Program-made: the position numbers and the translations under genes
DNA from: Punica granatum
Taxonomy: Eukaryota; Streptophyta; Magnoliopsida; Myrtales; Lythraceae
Assembly (NCBI RefSeq): GCF_007655135.1
Contig: NC_045134.1
Coordinates: 10,250,982 to 10,314,981 of the forward strand
Direction of reading: 5' to 3'
Length of the DNA: 64,000 bases
The notes under the pieces: generated by a model
Told to the model about the DNA's origin: nothing
The model's database searches: none
The model's input: the letters and a program-made list of their open reading frames with translations, nothing else
Shown: one piece after another, positions 1 through 11,166 of the stretch
Layout of the letters: each line of letters opens with the position of its first letter
Position numbering within the stretch: the first letter of the stretch is position 1

Positions 1-143
1 GACATTTTCCCTTAATTCATTGGTTAGATTAAAATTTTAAATCTTTTAAAAAATTATTGTTTTCCTTCTCCATATAAAATTTTCATACTTTTTTTTCAAA
101 AAATCCTCATAAACTCTGCCAATATGTCAAAGGAAGATAAACA

Positions 144-1313
144 TTAAAATTTGATTAGTTTTCTATTTTAATCTTTCTCCTAGTTTTTATCGTTTACATT
201 GTATATCATTAAATACTTTTCTGTTTTTGTCATTTTTTATTTCTTGGTTCAACTTCGTCCAATACCTTTGATTACTTTTTATTTAATTTTTTTTTTATCA
301 AAATATTATTAGAAATATCTTAATTTTGGTCCTCAATTTTTCGTTGCTATTTCTTTTGCCTAATTCTTTTTTTTTTTGTTTAATTTTTCCTCAACGTTGA
401 ACTTCTAATTCGTCATAGTTCTATTACAATATTTTTATAAAGAATCTTACATGACATATTTTGAAAATTTTATTTTTAAAAAATTATAAAATTAGAGTAA
501 TAACAATTAACATAATAACATGAAACTTGTGAATCTACTCGAAACTTGAGGCATAGATAACCTCTATTAAGATGGTGCTAACTGTTAAAAGAAGGATGAT
601 AACTTGAAAGAGAGAAATGTGGCGGTAGGGGTGACGCTGGGCACCACCGCTTTAGAGGAGGTCACCGTAGGCCTGCACGTATAGAGCTGTAATGTCTCTC
701 TTCACAATTAGAGTTACACATTGCATCACTCCTTAATTGCATCGAGATCACCATGTCCTTACTTAATGTACCATGGTCAACCTCATCAGTGTGGTTACTG
801 GCTATTAAGTCATAATCGCCGCTACTTTTTCTATATTTTTTAAATTTCTTTGCTCGCAAATTCGAGTATTGATACTCCCAACATAGACTGCCACTACCCT
901 TGCCAAGATTGCTTATGGTCTAGACGCTTATGCCACTCATTCTCTCGATTAGGTTCATGATTTTCCTTTTATTTTTTTATTTTTTGAAACTAAAAAATAT
1001 TTTTTTTAATTTCAAAATTTTCCATGGGGGCATGTTTATGGAAAACTAAGCAGTAGCATTATAAGCAATAAAACGCTTAATATTAATAAATTAGGATAAA
1101 AAATAGCTACAAAAATTTGAGGACTAAAATTTATTTTTTTCTAAAAAATTTGAGAAAAGGATGAAAATATAAAAGTAATCAAAGATGTTATATAAAAATG
1201 AATCAAGAAAAAGAAAAAGGACTGAGACAGAGAAGTATTTAAAATTATAGAATGTAAACGATAAAAAAAATAAGAAAAAGGACTAAAATGAAAAAAAGTA
1301 ATCAAATCTAGAG
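144..1313. repeat. Foldback / long-TIR MITE-like element
   Basis: Bases 144-345 and 1104-1313 are imperfect inverted copies of each other. For example, 'atcgtttacatt' near 189 matches the reverse complement of 'aatgtaaacgat' near 1252. The phrases for 'tttgattact' and 'tttggtcctcaa' also recur in the same order on the opposite strand. About 760 bp separates the arms, and the middle (about 600-960) is less AT-rich. No transposase frame is seen. This fits a non-autonomous foldback or MULE-like element. I cannot fix the outer ends or a target-site duplication. Confidence 0.5.
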
Positions 1314-1994
1314 GATCGAATGTGTAATTTTTGCTCAAATGAATCTATATAATATTTTACAATTTTTGCTCAACAAGTTGGGTACCTTTCCACAAGCACC
1401 ATCTATATTAATGTAAATGCTTTATATTTTCATATTTTCTTTAAGTTTGTATCTCCTTCTTAAAATTGTTTTTCGTACACTCCACATCATTGAATTTTCA
1501 AATGCCATAATTTGATTTGATTTGAATTATCTGGGAAATATTGATAGAGATATTACATATTTAAATTAGTTTAAAGAGTTTTAACTTTAATATAATTTGA
1601 CTGGATTTGATATTAATTTTATCATGAAATACTCTACAGCAATGCACGGATATTTTTTAGTATTTTTTGAAAGAAGTGAAAATTAATCATGTTAAAGGAC
1701 GATCCATAACGTGACACCTGGTGGCTAAAGAAAAAGAAAAGAAAAGAAAAGAAAAAAGAACATTTGGCTTGCATTTCATTACAACGGTGAAATGTCGTTT
1801 GACGAATTCGTCCTTTTTATCCCTCTTCTTCCCAACCAATACATATATAGTAAAATTGCCTACTATAACAAATAATGAGTGGTCAGAAATTCTTAACCGT
1901 CTAATGATATTCCGACTTTTCTGAAACGTAAGTGATATGTTGGAGTAGTAATTCTCTAATTTTAAAAGCTTCAATATGAGTGGTCAGTGAAGAA

Positions 1995-2265
1995 ATTAGA
2001 TAAATATTAAATATGATATTGTTATATTTTCATTAGAAAATAATGATCATTTATATAGTATTTCCAGAAATGGTCTATCAACAGTATTTCCAGAAATGGT
2101 CTATCAACAAATTTCCGGAAAATAATGATCATTTATATAGTTTTGCCACGCGTATATAATGATCATTTAAATTAGATAAATATTAAATTTGATATTGGTC
2201 TATCGACAAATTTTCGGAAAATAATGATCATTTATATAATTTTGCCATGCGTATATAATTAAATA
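1995..2265. repeat. Cluster of direct short repeats
   Basis: The unit 'aataatgatcatttatata' recurs near 2037, 2120 and 2218. 'ccagaaatggtctatcaac' occurs twice in a row (about 2066 and 2089). 'attagataaatattaaat' recurs at 1995 and 2173. 'ttttgccaYgcgtatataat' occurs twice. This is an imperfect tandem or segmental duplication of an AT-rich block, with no coding content. Confidence 0.6.
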
Positions 2266-4189
2266 AAATGGAGTTGAGATTAATCAATTAACAAATACCA
2301 TATAATTCAATACATATATTAATTAAATATAAAATTTAAATTTAAAAGCGACAATATCATAAAGTACAATATTCACAATAAAATGTGTGAAACATATGTT
2401 TGTGTAAGAAACTTTGCAACAGAATATTTGTAATGAACCGTATAGTGCAATCATAATTTATACAAATTCACATAAAAAGGATAGTTAAAAAATATTACTG
2501 AATCAAGATGCAAATTCATTTAAATTCTAATTATTCTTTAAGAAGCAACTTTCTGTATAAAATTGTGAACATTATCATAAGAAATGAATATAGAGAGATG
2601 AAAAATCCATGTAATGTACGGGATTGAATACTAATTAACTATTAATCACACATGTGCGCATCCGAATTTCGCCTCGTCGGGGCACGCATGCGCGTGCCTA
2701 AATGCAACGCGGCTTGAGAGTATCCACCTTCCCGAGGACGCGCGACGGACGCACGTGAGAAGGAGTCGCCACTACCTGTTTACGACCCGAAGGTTGAGGG
2801 CCGGTGAGTTGCCCGGGTCTAGGGGTACGGGGTACACCTAATTGTTAAGGCATATGGTCTGCGAAACCCAAGGTTCCGAATTCGGGGGTTCTGTTACATG
2901 CGAGCCTATATCTCGCATGCCCTATTGGTACTCTAACTTGTCTAGGCTTGCCATTTTTTATTTAATTACCGCTTAATTAAGTTCCGCTCATCTTAGGCAT
3001 TTTGACACCGTAAATTCGAAGAAACACTCCGACCGTTCGCTCTCCGACCGGGATTTTTACATGAATAAACGTACAACATAAATCCTTACATTGTCCTCTC
3101 AAATAAATAAAATGCAAATTACAACAACTGAATTCCGGTCGGTTCACGTTCGGTCATTATCCCACTCGTGCTCATCGTGTGGTTTGAAAAGACTAAAATT
3201 GAAATTAAGGTTCTCACTCGGTGTTTAGGGGATTAGATCCCGTAATCTACGATTGGGGCGTTGGACCCCATGTGAATCGTATCCTAAAGGATCGGGCTCG
3301 ACACGCATAACAAATAAGTGTAAAAATGTAACAAATAAGCGCAAATAAACAAACAATGAGATTTTGTTATTGCCGAATTTACGTGAGTTAATCAATTATT
3401 ATCCGGAGTATCTTGGCATACAAATCCTACCCTAAAACAAACAAATAGGATGATGGATAGAGTATATAGCATTCGGCATCATTTAACGGACCCGACAGAC
3501 ATGATGTCCATAGTCAAGTCTCGAATGAGTGGGTTATTTTTAGATTATTCTGTATCGCGATAATATGGCTTTTACAGATTCAAAGTATTTTCACCTAAAA
3601 ACCCAAAACCTAACCCTCTATTTGACTATTGCCCATGTTTGATTTAAGCCGAGTTTGTGATTAATTTGTTTTCCCATGTTTTGACCAATTCTACGCATAC
3701 ACCTACGCTAGGATCACGGTAGGACAAGAACCGGTAATCATGCCCTTGAATCGGTAAATATGTGTGTGCACGAAAATCAAGATTACGTTGTACGTATTTC
3801 GGTACTTTTGAAATTGTGAATTTTGAAAAGGGCATGACTAACAGTTCTTGAACTGTCGACGCGATTACAATTATTAATCAATTCATGCAATCCATTTAAA
3901 GAAATCAAGTGATTTAATTTAGCCAAATTTAACGTCCCAATTATCCAGTATGTAGAATTTTAGGTTAATTAAAAACTTGCCGAATGCTTTAGTCTACGGA
4001 TTTCGAGCCGTCGAGATAGCCATTAGTTGACCGCCCGATAAACTCTAATTTCCGACATGGTCACATAATTACAAAAATGAAATATTTAAATGGGGCACAT
4101 ACATTGTCGGTGGGTGATCCAAGTAGAAAAAGGCCGGATATTTTTAGAAAATGTCCAAGAGACTGAATTGAACGATTTTAAAAGAGCAG

Positions 4190-4700
4190 GGACTGATTTG
4201 AAAATTCTGAAAAAATTGGGGACTGATTTGAAAATTCTAAGAAATTGGGGACTAATCCGAAAATTCTAAAAAAATGGGGACTGTGTAAAAAATTTACTGA
4301 AAATGTCCTAGGACTTATTTGAAATGAAGTTGAAAATCGGGACTGATCGAAAAACAAAACAATGTCCCCAGGACTAAACTGAAACAACTCGAAAAGTTCC
4401 TAGGGATTCTTGAAAAATTCTGAAAATTCCAAGGCTGATTGGAAAATAGTAAAATGACTGGGTATTTATTGAAAAGAATTTTTGAAATTCGGGGCAGATC
4501 TGAAAAAGGGTGAAAAAATGGTCCCGTGACTAAACTGAAACAATTTGAAAAGTTCTTTGGGATTCTTGGAAAAATTCTGAAAAATCCAAGGACTGATTGG
4601 AAAATAATAAAATGACCGGGGCTTGATTGAAAATGATTTTGAAATTCAGGGTAGATCTTAAAAAATAAAATACGTCCTCTGGATTGAAATGTGACAAAAT
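4190..4700. repeat. Degenerate short tandem repeats inside the LTR
   Basis: The phrase 'gggactgatttgaaaattct' and variants ('ggactaaactgaaacaa', 'ggactgattggaaaataa') recur at intervals of roughly 25-60 bases. The partner LTR has the same block at about 19310-19820. The lack of stops in some minus frames across this block follows from the repeats and is not evidence for a gene. Confidence 0.65.
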
Positions 4701-4906
4701 AGAAAGTTCGTAAAATCGAGTTCGAGACAAATTCGATCACCCACGAGACCCAAGAACACTCATTTCACATCATATTCATCCAAGCAAACATAAACATTCA
4801 GAAATGGAGCCCTAAACATGCTACTAAGTAGAGAATTTACCTAGTCCGAAAAGTTGAGGGGCTTCTCTGTAAAATAAAAAAAATAAAAAAATAAAAATTG
4901 CCGGAA

Positions 4907-5043
4907 TGGGCCGAATCGTGGCAGGCCGTGCTGGGCCGAATGGGCCACTGGGATTTGGGGCTGAGCCGAATGGGCCGATGGGCCGTTGTTGGACCAGAGT
5001 GGACAGCGACTAGTGGGCCGGGCTGGATCGCGGATACTGGGCC
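4907..5043. promoter_or_regulatory. Seven TGGGCC (site II-like) motifs in the 3' LTR
   Basis: TGGGCC occurs seven times between 4907 and 5043 (starting near 4907, 4932, 4941, 4971, 4979, 5014 and 5038). In element orientation these read GGCCCA. TGGGCC/GGCCCA is the plant site II / UP1-type promoter motif, bound by TCP factors. The equivalent block in the 5' LTR is 20020-20180. Its use as a promoter element here is inference. Confidence 0.45.
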
Positions 5044-5651
5044 GAGCTGGATCGCGGATGCTGGACCGGTTGGGCTGCTAGACACGGATTGAGGGCTGGT
5101 GTGTGTCTGTTCTGAATTGCCTGTGCGACCCGAAAAAAAAAATGAATCGACCCGGCTAGTGCTGATAGGTAAACCGAAGAGAAGGGACGCGGTTCAGGTG
5201 GCGGTGCGGTTGCACCCGATCCCGAAAGGTCGTTGAGCGCGGCTGGGGGGGAGCAAGCCGCATCTGTGTGTCGGACAAGGAGCGAATCGCGAATCGGAGG
5301 CGCCCGTGGAAGAGGATGAACCAGCTCCGGATCTCAGGATTTCGGGCTGACCGAAAGGGACGCGTGAGCTGAAGGGAAAGAAAGAGAGCTGGCGGTTTCC
5401 GGGGGCCTTCAGCTCAAAATTTTTTTTTTTCTATCAACTGAGGGGATCCAAATCAAGTCGCCGATCCTCCTTAAAATATCAATCCGAGAGAGAGAGAGGG
5501 AGAGCTAGGGTTTATTTTTTTCTTTTTCGGCCGTTGAGGGAAATCCGGCCAATCCTCAGAGAATCAGCTGGAAGACGAAATTTCGGGAGTGCAGAAGAGG
5601 AAGGGGAGGAATTCGTTTGACTTTCCTTTTTTTTTTTTGGGGTGGTGCAGC

Positions 5652-5678
5652 GGTCGGTCAGATCAGTTCTGACCGACC
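5652..5678. repeat. Perfect 10-bp inverted repeat in LTR U3 (3' LTR)
   Basis: GGTCGGTCAG (5652-5661) is followed after 7 bases by its exact complement CTGACCGACC (5669-5678). Weaker copies of the same GGTCAG/CTGACC words follow to about 5735. The cluster is within the first 170 bases of the LTR in element orientation. Confidence 0.7.
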
Positions 5679-5820
5679 CTGCCCATCCGTCTTGTCGGTC
5701 AGACCAGCTCTGACTGGTTCTGACCAACTTGACCCTTTTTTTTTTTAAGAAAAGATGATAAATTGGGAAATGATAATTTTGCCCCCCTCGGAGCTGATGG
5801 ACCGAAATTAGGTGCTGACA

Positions 5821-5836
5821 GCTTACCCCTCTTTGG
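5821..5836 (-). other. Polypurine tract of the Ogre-type element
   Basis: Directly inside the 3' LTR, the minus strand reads AAAGAGGGGTAAGC up to the LTR start TGTCAGC. This purine run is in the expected place for plus-strand DNA priming during reverse transcription. Confidence 0.75.
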
Positions 5837-5984
5837 TTGCGTGCTCGGATAGAGGATGCAGCCAAAGACTATAAGAAGCACCTCGTTTGGTCCTGGCGAC
5901 CGTTTGGCAATTCTCTTCGTTTTTGCTAATATGTGGGCCTGTTGCAAAAATAGTAAAAATCATAAATTAGTAAATGTGGACGCA

Positions 5985-6990
5985 TACTTGAAAGACATTA
6001 AGTGAAGACACGAAGTCCAAAAAGTAGTAAATGCGGACATGAAGTCCGGAATGCAATAAATGTGGACACGAAGTCCAAAATGCAATAGATGCGAACGCAA
6101 AGTCCAAAATGCAGTGAATGCGGACACGAAGTCCGGAATGCAGTAAACACGGACACGAAGTCCGGAATTCAATGAATGTGGACACGAAGTCCAAAATGCA
6201 GTAAAGATGCGGACGCGAAGTCCGAAAAGCGGTAAAGATGGACACGAAGTCCTGGACGCGAAGTCGGAAAAGCGGTAAAGATGGACACGAAATCCTGGAC
6301 GCGAAGTCCGAAAAGCGGTAAAGATGAACACGAAGTCCTGGACGCGAAGTCCGAAAACAATAAAGATGGACGCGAAGTCCAAAAAACAGTAAAGATGGAC
6401 GCGAAGTCCGAAAAGCGGTAAAGATGGACACGAAGTGCTGGAGGCGAAGTCCGAAAAGCGGTAAAGATGGACACGAAGTCCTGGACGCGAAGTCCGAAAA
6501 GCGGTAAAGATGGACACGAAGTCATGGACGCGAAGTCCGAAAACAATAAAGATGGACGCAAAGTCTTGGACGCGAAGTCCGAAAAACAGTAAAGATGGAC
6601 GCAAAGTTCGAAAAACAGTAAAGATGGACGCGAAGTCCGAAAAGCGGTAAAGATGGACACGAAGTCCTAGACGCGAAGTCCGAAAAGCTGTAAAGATGGA
6701 CACGAAGTCCGGGACGCGAAGTCCGAAAAGCGGTAAAGATGGACACGAAGTCCCGGACGCGAAGTCCAAAAAGCGGTAAATGTGGACACGAAGTCCTGGA
6801 CGCGAAGTCCGAAAAGCGGTAAAGATGGACACGAAGTCCTGGACGCGAAGTCCGAAAAGCGGTAAAGATGGACACGAAGTCTTGGACGCGAAGTCCGAAA
6901 AGCAGTAAATGTGGACACGAAGTCCTGAATGCAGTAGATGCGGACACGAAGTCCGGAAAATAGTAAATAAGGACACGAAGTCCAAAGAAC
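5985..6990 (-). repeat. 29/43-bp tandem array in the element's 3' UTR
   Basis: The flanks (about 5985-6200 and 6900-6990) are 29-bp monomers of the form 'gtaaatgcggacacgaagtc' plus 'cggaatgca'. The central part (about 6200-6900) is a 43-bp unit, equal to the monomer plus a 14-base insertion. The insertion duplicates the word GGAC-RCGAA-GTCC. Each such word is a 4-bp stem with a 5-base loop. Because 43 is not a multiple of 3 and the unit lacks minus-strand stops, all three minus frames stay open, giving a false 356-codon ORF. Variable tandem repeats in the 3' UTR are a known Tat/Ogre trait and a known source of satellites. Confidence 0.9.
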
Positions 6991-7030
6991 GGTGAATGCG
7001 AGAGTAAGAATCACTGTTATGGGGTAGCAT

Positions 7031-8121
7031 AGGGCTATCTGTTCGGTGTTAAGCCGGTATTGTGCTGAAATAATGCAGTGATAACTGCGCCCTGTCGCTG
7101 GTCGTGCGCCCATGGGTTTGTTTGGCGAAGTTGACGTGTGCTCCTTTTTGGGTTCTTCACTCGAATAGGGACTGCGACTTGTCGAACGAGACAGATATAC
7201 GCCCGCTCGGGGGGACGCCTCCCGGGATCTGTACACTCAGACCTGTATGCAGGAAAACGATAACCAACGATCGTTGTCAGTCGGGCAGAACTTGCTGAAA
7301 TTGCGATATGTAAAGAAATCTATGTAATGATATTCCGGGAATTTAAATTCAATGGCCGTTTGAGGGGTGACCGCGTCCCCGAGTATGACATGTATTTGAC
7401 TTGAAGGAATGGCCTTTGCAAGACGGGCATGACCCGTAGAGTTTTTGCATGAAGATAAAAGGAAGGATCTTTAGGAATCCTCTAAATCAAGGATACGACG
7501 ATTCGAACTCATTTTGAGGCATGTCTTGAACCCGTAGAGTTGAAGAGAGTTTGCTTGCGTTGAAAACCACTAAACCACTACTTGTTATAGCTCCACACGA
7601 GGTGTCGCAGCTCTTTCGTGGTTGAACCGACAATTTCCCCTAATTTTTGCCCAGGCCGCAAAACGCGCGACGACCTGACGGGGTATTTTATTTTGACTTT
7701 TCTCTCATGAATGCTCTCCTTTTGCTACGACTGCCCAAGATAGGGTCTAATCGCACCTCTCGGTTCCTTTAACTTTTGCCTAGACCGCCCTTTGTGGGAT
7801 TTCAGCCTACCAAGGATATAATTCATGCTCTCCTTTTGCCACGGCTCCCCTTTGCGAGATTTTCAGTCGTGCCCCTCATTCCCTAATTTTTGCCTAAGTC
7901 GCCTCGGGGAGGTTTTCAACCTAGCGGGAAAATTATTTTTTTTCTCTCAGAGATGTTCTTATATGGAAGGATTGGATGGGGATGGCATAAATGCTGATAA
8001 CAGAAAATGTGCTGAAGTAAAGCGGGCGTGAAGCCTGAAGAATACGGAAGAAGACAAGTGTTGGAAGTGCGAGTTGTAGCTGCGGGGACATGTAACGGCT
8101 GTAGAACGACGAAGCACCCAA
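7031..8121 (-). other. 3' noncoding spacer between integrase and the tandem array
   Basis: I find no frame here that continues integrase past the stop at 8122 or resembles another protein. Pyrimidine-rich blocks such as 'tctccttttgcYacg' recur near 7707 and 7829, so it is mildly repetitive. It is treated as part of the long 3' untranslated region. Confidence 0.6.
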
Positions 8122-9288
8122 TCAGGGATAGTACTTCTTAAGAGCATCGGCGTTGACTGGGAGCGCATTTTCGGTCCCGTCCATGTCGCTTAAGATAATT
8201 ACCCCTCCAGAGAAGACTTCCTTGACGACAAAAGGCCCGTCGTACTTGTATGCGAACTTGCCCCGAGAATCGGGTGTAATATGTAGGACTTTCCGCAGGA
8301 CGAGGTCACCGGGTTTGAACTCGCGGTGGCGGAATCTCGCATTGAACGCTCGGGCCATTCTCTGTTGGTAGCATTGGCCGTGACATAGTGCTGTTAGCCG
8401 TTTCTCATCGATGAGATTGAGCTGTTCACAACGTTGCTTCGCCCATTCTGCTTCTTCAAGTTCGGTCTCGGCGAGGACCCTCATGGAAGGAATCTCCACT
8501 TCGATTGGGAGGACGGCCTCCATGCCGTAGACCAAAGAATACGGGGTTGCCCCGATTGAAGAGCGGATAGATGTTCGGTATGCCAAGAGCGCGAAAGGAA
8601 GCATCTTGTGCCAATCTTTGTAAGTCACCGTCATTTTCTCGATGATCTTCTTGATATTTTTGTTTGCAGCCTCCACTGCACCGTTCATTTGGGGACGGTA
8701 TGGAGTGGAGTTGCGGTGATGCACTTTGAATCGCTCACAAAGCTCGTCAATGATCCTGTTGTTCAGGTTCTTGGCATTGTCAGTGATGATCGTCTCGGGG
8801 ACTTCGTATCGGGTGATGATGTCACGCGTGAGAAAACGTGCCACGGCATTTGCAGTGACTGCAGCAAGTGTTATGGTCTCGATCCACTTGGTGAAGTAGT
8901 CTATCGCTACCAAAATAAATTGGTGTCCGTTGGATGCTTTGGAGTTGATAGGACCGATCACGTCGATACCCTACATTGAAAAGGGCCATGGGGCTGCCAT
9001 CGGGCGCAATTCGTTAGGCGGTGCTTTGATCTGGTCGGCGTACACCTGGCACAAGTGGCAATGCTTGACGTGTTTGACGCAATCGACTTCCATGGTGGAC
9101 CAAAAGTAACCCAAACGCATGAGTTTCTTAGCAAGCATAAGCCCGCTCATGTGGGGTCCGCAGCCCCTTTCGTGTATCTCTCCCATGAGACGTTGTGCCT
9201 CGACTTCGTCGACACACCGGAGTAGTGTGGCGTTGAAAGAACGACGATAGAGAGTTTCTCCACTCAGGAATTAATGTGCTGCGAGTCG
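8122..9288 (-). pseudogene. Integrase of the Ogre-type element (three stops)
   Basis: This is the end of pol, in the same frame as RT. The N-terminal zinc-binding region (about 9186-8990) shows the His/His and CxxC pattern, ending KHCHLCQ. The core has the first Asp in the segment around 8964 (GID), the second in TDNAKN, and the Glu in GAVEAANK, i.e. the D,D,E triad. It ends ...KKYYP with no chromodomain. Stops interrupt the frame at 9291-9289 (TGA, probably from CGA), 9273-9271 (TAA) and 8973-8971 (TAG, probably from TGG, just before the first catalytic Asp). No frameshift is seen. Integrase would insert the cDNA into chromosomes, but this copy cannot make it whole. Confidence 0.88.
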
Positions 9289-11166
9289 TCAAAGTGTTTT
9301 TCGATCACGACGGTTAGCGAATGTAGGGTATTGACTGGTTTGCAAGAAATGCTTAATGTCTTCGTACCATGGCTGCTCATCAGTCGCCTCGATTGCGTCG
9401 CAGTTAGCAGGGCCTTTGGCGATCTCGATCTCGAGTGGTTCAATGAGGTTTTCTTTCGTGATGCTCACAATGGATGCGAGCGTCGCGAGTGCATCTGCAA
9501 ATTGGTTCTTGATGCGCGGCGTGTATGTGAATGAGATTTTCTCGAAGTTCTCCACTAACTCCTCAAGATACTCGTGATATGGCACTAGCTTCTCGTCCTT
9601 CGTCTTCCATTGCCCCAGAGTCTGGAAGATTGTAAGCATAGAATCTCCGAACACTTCCAATTCATTCACCTTGAAGTCGATCGCCGCTTGCAAGCCAAGG
9701 ATGCATGCCTCGTATTCGGCCACGTTGTTGGTGCAAGGAAAATCGACTTTTGCTGCAATCGGATAATAACGTCCATCGGGGGATATCAGCACTACGCCGA
9801 TACCAGAACCGGTGGAATTCACTGCGCCGTCGAAATACATCTTCCATGCGAATTTGTTCTCCTCACTATCTATTTGGAGGATCCCTTCGTCCGGAAAATT
9901 AGAGTTGATTGGCGTATCGTCTTCGATTGGGAACTCCGCTAAGTGATCTGCAATTGCCTGCCCCTTAACTGATGTACGGGGCACATATTCAATGTCGTAT
10001 TCCGTCAGCTGACATCGCCACTTTGAAATGTTCTTCATGGAAGATGGACTATCGAGCAAGTACTTCAGGGGATCCGCTTTCGACAATAAGCGGATAGTGT
10101 GGTAGAGCGTGTATTGTCGAAGTCTCTGCATAACCCACACTAGCACGCAACATATCTTCTCAATCTCCGGGTAGTTAGACTCCCCTTCGGTAAACTTCTT
10201 GCTCAAATAATAAATGGCGTGTTCTGTGCGCGTGGACTCGTCTTTCTGCCCTAACATGCATCCTAGGGATTGCCGGCGTACTGTCAAGTAAAGTATCAGC
10301 GGACGATCTGGTGTCGGCGGAACTAGCACTGGTGGCTGAGCCAAATATGCCTTGATAGTATCGAAGGCCTTCTGACATTCCTCGTCCCACTCAATTGCCG
10401 CATTTTTACGAAGCAGACGAAAGAGTGGTTGACATTTGTCTGTCAAGTTTGCGATAAATCTTGCAATGTAGTTTAGCCGTCCCAAGAAACCTCGTACTTC
10501 GCGGGCCGTCGATGGCGGACGTAGCTCCCTGATTGCCTTCACCTTGTCCGGGTCAACCTCAATGCCTCGCTCAATGACCACAAATCCTAACAGTTTCCCT
10601 GACTTAGCGCCGAATGTGCACTTCGTCGGGTTGAGTCTGAGCTTGTACTTCTTGAGGCGGTTAAAAAGGCGCTTTAAATTAACCAGGTGGTCCTCTCCTT
10701 CTTTGGATTTGGCAATCATGTCGTCAACGTAAACCTCGATCTCTTTGTGCATCATGTCGTGGAATAGCGTGACCATCGCCCTCTGATATGTTGCCCCGGC
10801 ATTTTTGAGGCCGAAGGGCATGACTCGGTAACAGAAAGTGCCCCACATTGTGATGAACGTCGTCTTGATCTTGTCCTCTTCGGCCATCCGAATCTGGTTA
10901 TATCCGGAGAAGCCATCCATGAAGGAGAACAACGTGTGGCGTGCTGTGTTGTCGACTAAGACGTCAATGTGAGGTAGGGGGAAGTTATCTTTGGGATTGG
11001 CTTTGTTGAGGTCTCTGTAGTCGACGCAGACTCTAACTCTTCCATCCTTCTTCTCTACGAGCACGATATTCGCTACCCATTCAGAATAATTGCAAACCTC
11101 TAGGAACCCTGCGTTGATCTGTTTGATAATCTCCTCTTTGATGCGGAGAAGAAGGCCGGCATGTTG
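9289..11166 (-). pseudogene. Reverse transcriptase and dual RNase H of the Ogre-type element
   Basis: A 591-codon uninterrupted stretch (11064-9289) follows about 34 more in-frame codons after the stop at 11169-11167. RT motifs include DYRDLNKA (about residue 15) and the catalytic YVDD (residues 112-115). Next comes a Ty3-type RNase H region (about 250-380) whose first catalytic Asp is missing: the usual TDAS site reads LTVR. A second, archaeal/plant-type RNase H (about 405-530) has YFDGA, AEYEA, GDS and a late ADALA Asp. RT copies the RNA, and the second RNase H can supply the activity lost in the first. This dual arrangement is known from the Tat lineage. Confidence 0.92.

Larger units (their letters stand above)
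1..2652. other. AT-rich intergenic DNA left of the Ogre element
   Basis: There is no recognisable gene. Short open frames here are low-complexity, rich in Phe/Ile/Lys, with no family resemblance. The stretch holds a large imperfect inverted repeat (144-1313) and a cluster of short repeats (about 1995-2265), listed separately. Base composition is far more AT-rich than the element beginning at 2653. Confidence 0.7.
2653..5820 (-). repeat. 3' LTR of the Ogre-type element
   Basis: This 3168-bp direct repeat matches 17776-20957 over its whole length. On the plus strand it begins 'tgtgcgca' and ends 'gctgaca', so in element orientation it runs TGTCAGC...GCACA. In the first roughly 350 bases there are 13 mismatches to the other LTR, all transitions. 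It lacks about 20 bases present in the 5' LTR near 20730-20750. Open frames inside it (for example 3644-3835 and 4178-4740) also occur in the other LTR, have no family resemblance, and are best read as noncoding. Confidence 0.95.

Noticed and set aside
3644..3835. 63-codon ORF found also at 18767-18958
   Set aside because: Its conservation is explained by its lying in both LTRs, and it resembles no protein.
4315..4740. 141-codon Phe/Ser-rich ORF
   Set aside because: It arises from degenerate short repeats in the LTR, and the partner LTR breaks it differently.
5985..6990. CRISPR-like regular repeat
   Set aside because: Units are contiguous with no unique spacers, vary gradually, and lie in a plant retrotransposon 3' UTR.
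5960..7030. 356-codon repetitive protein on the minus strand
   Set aside because: It is a translation of the 29/43-bp tandem array. Overlapping long frames in all three phases show that openness comes from the repeat unit.
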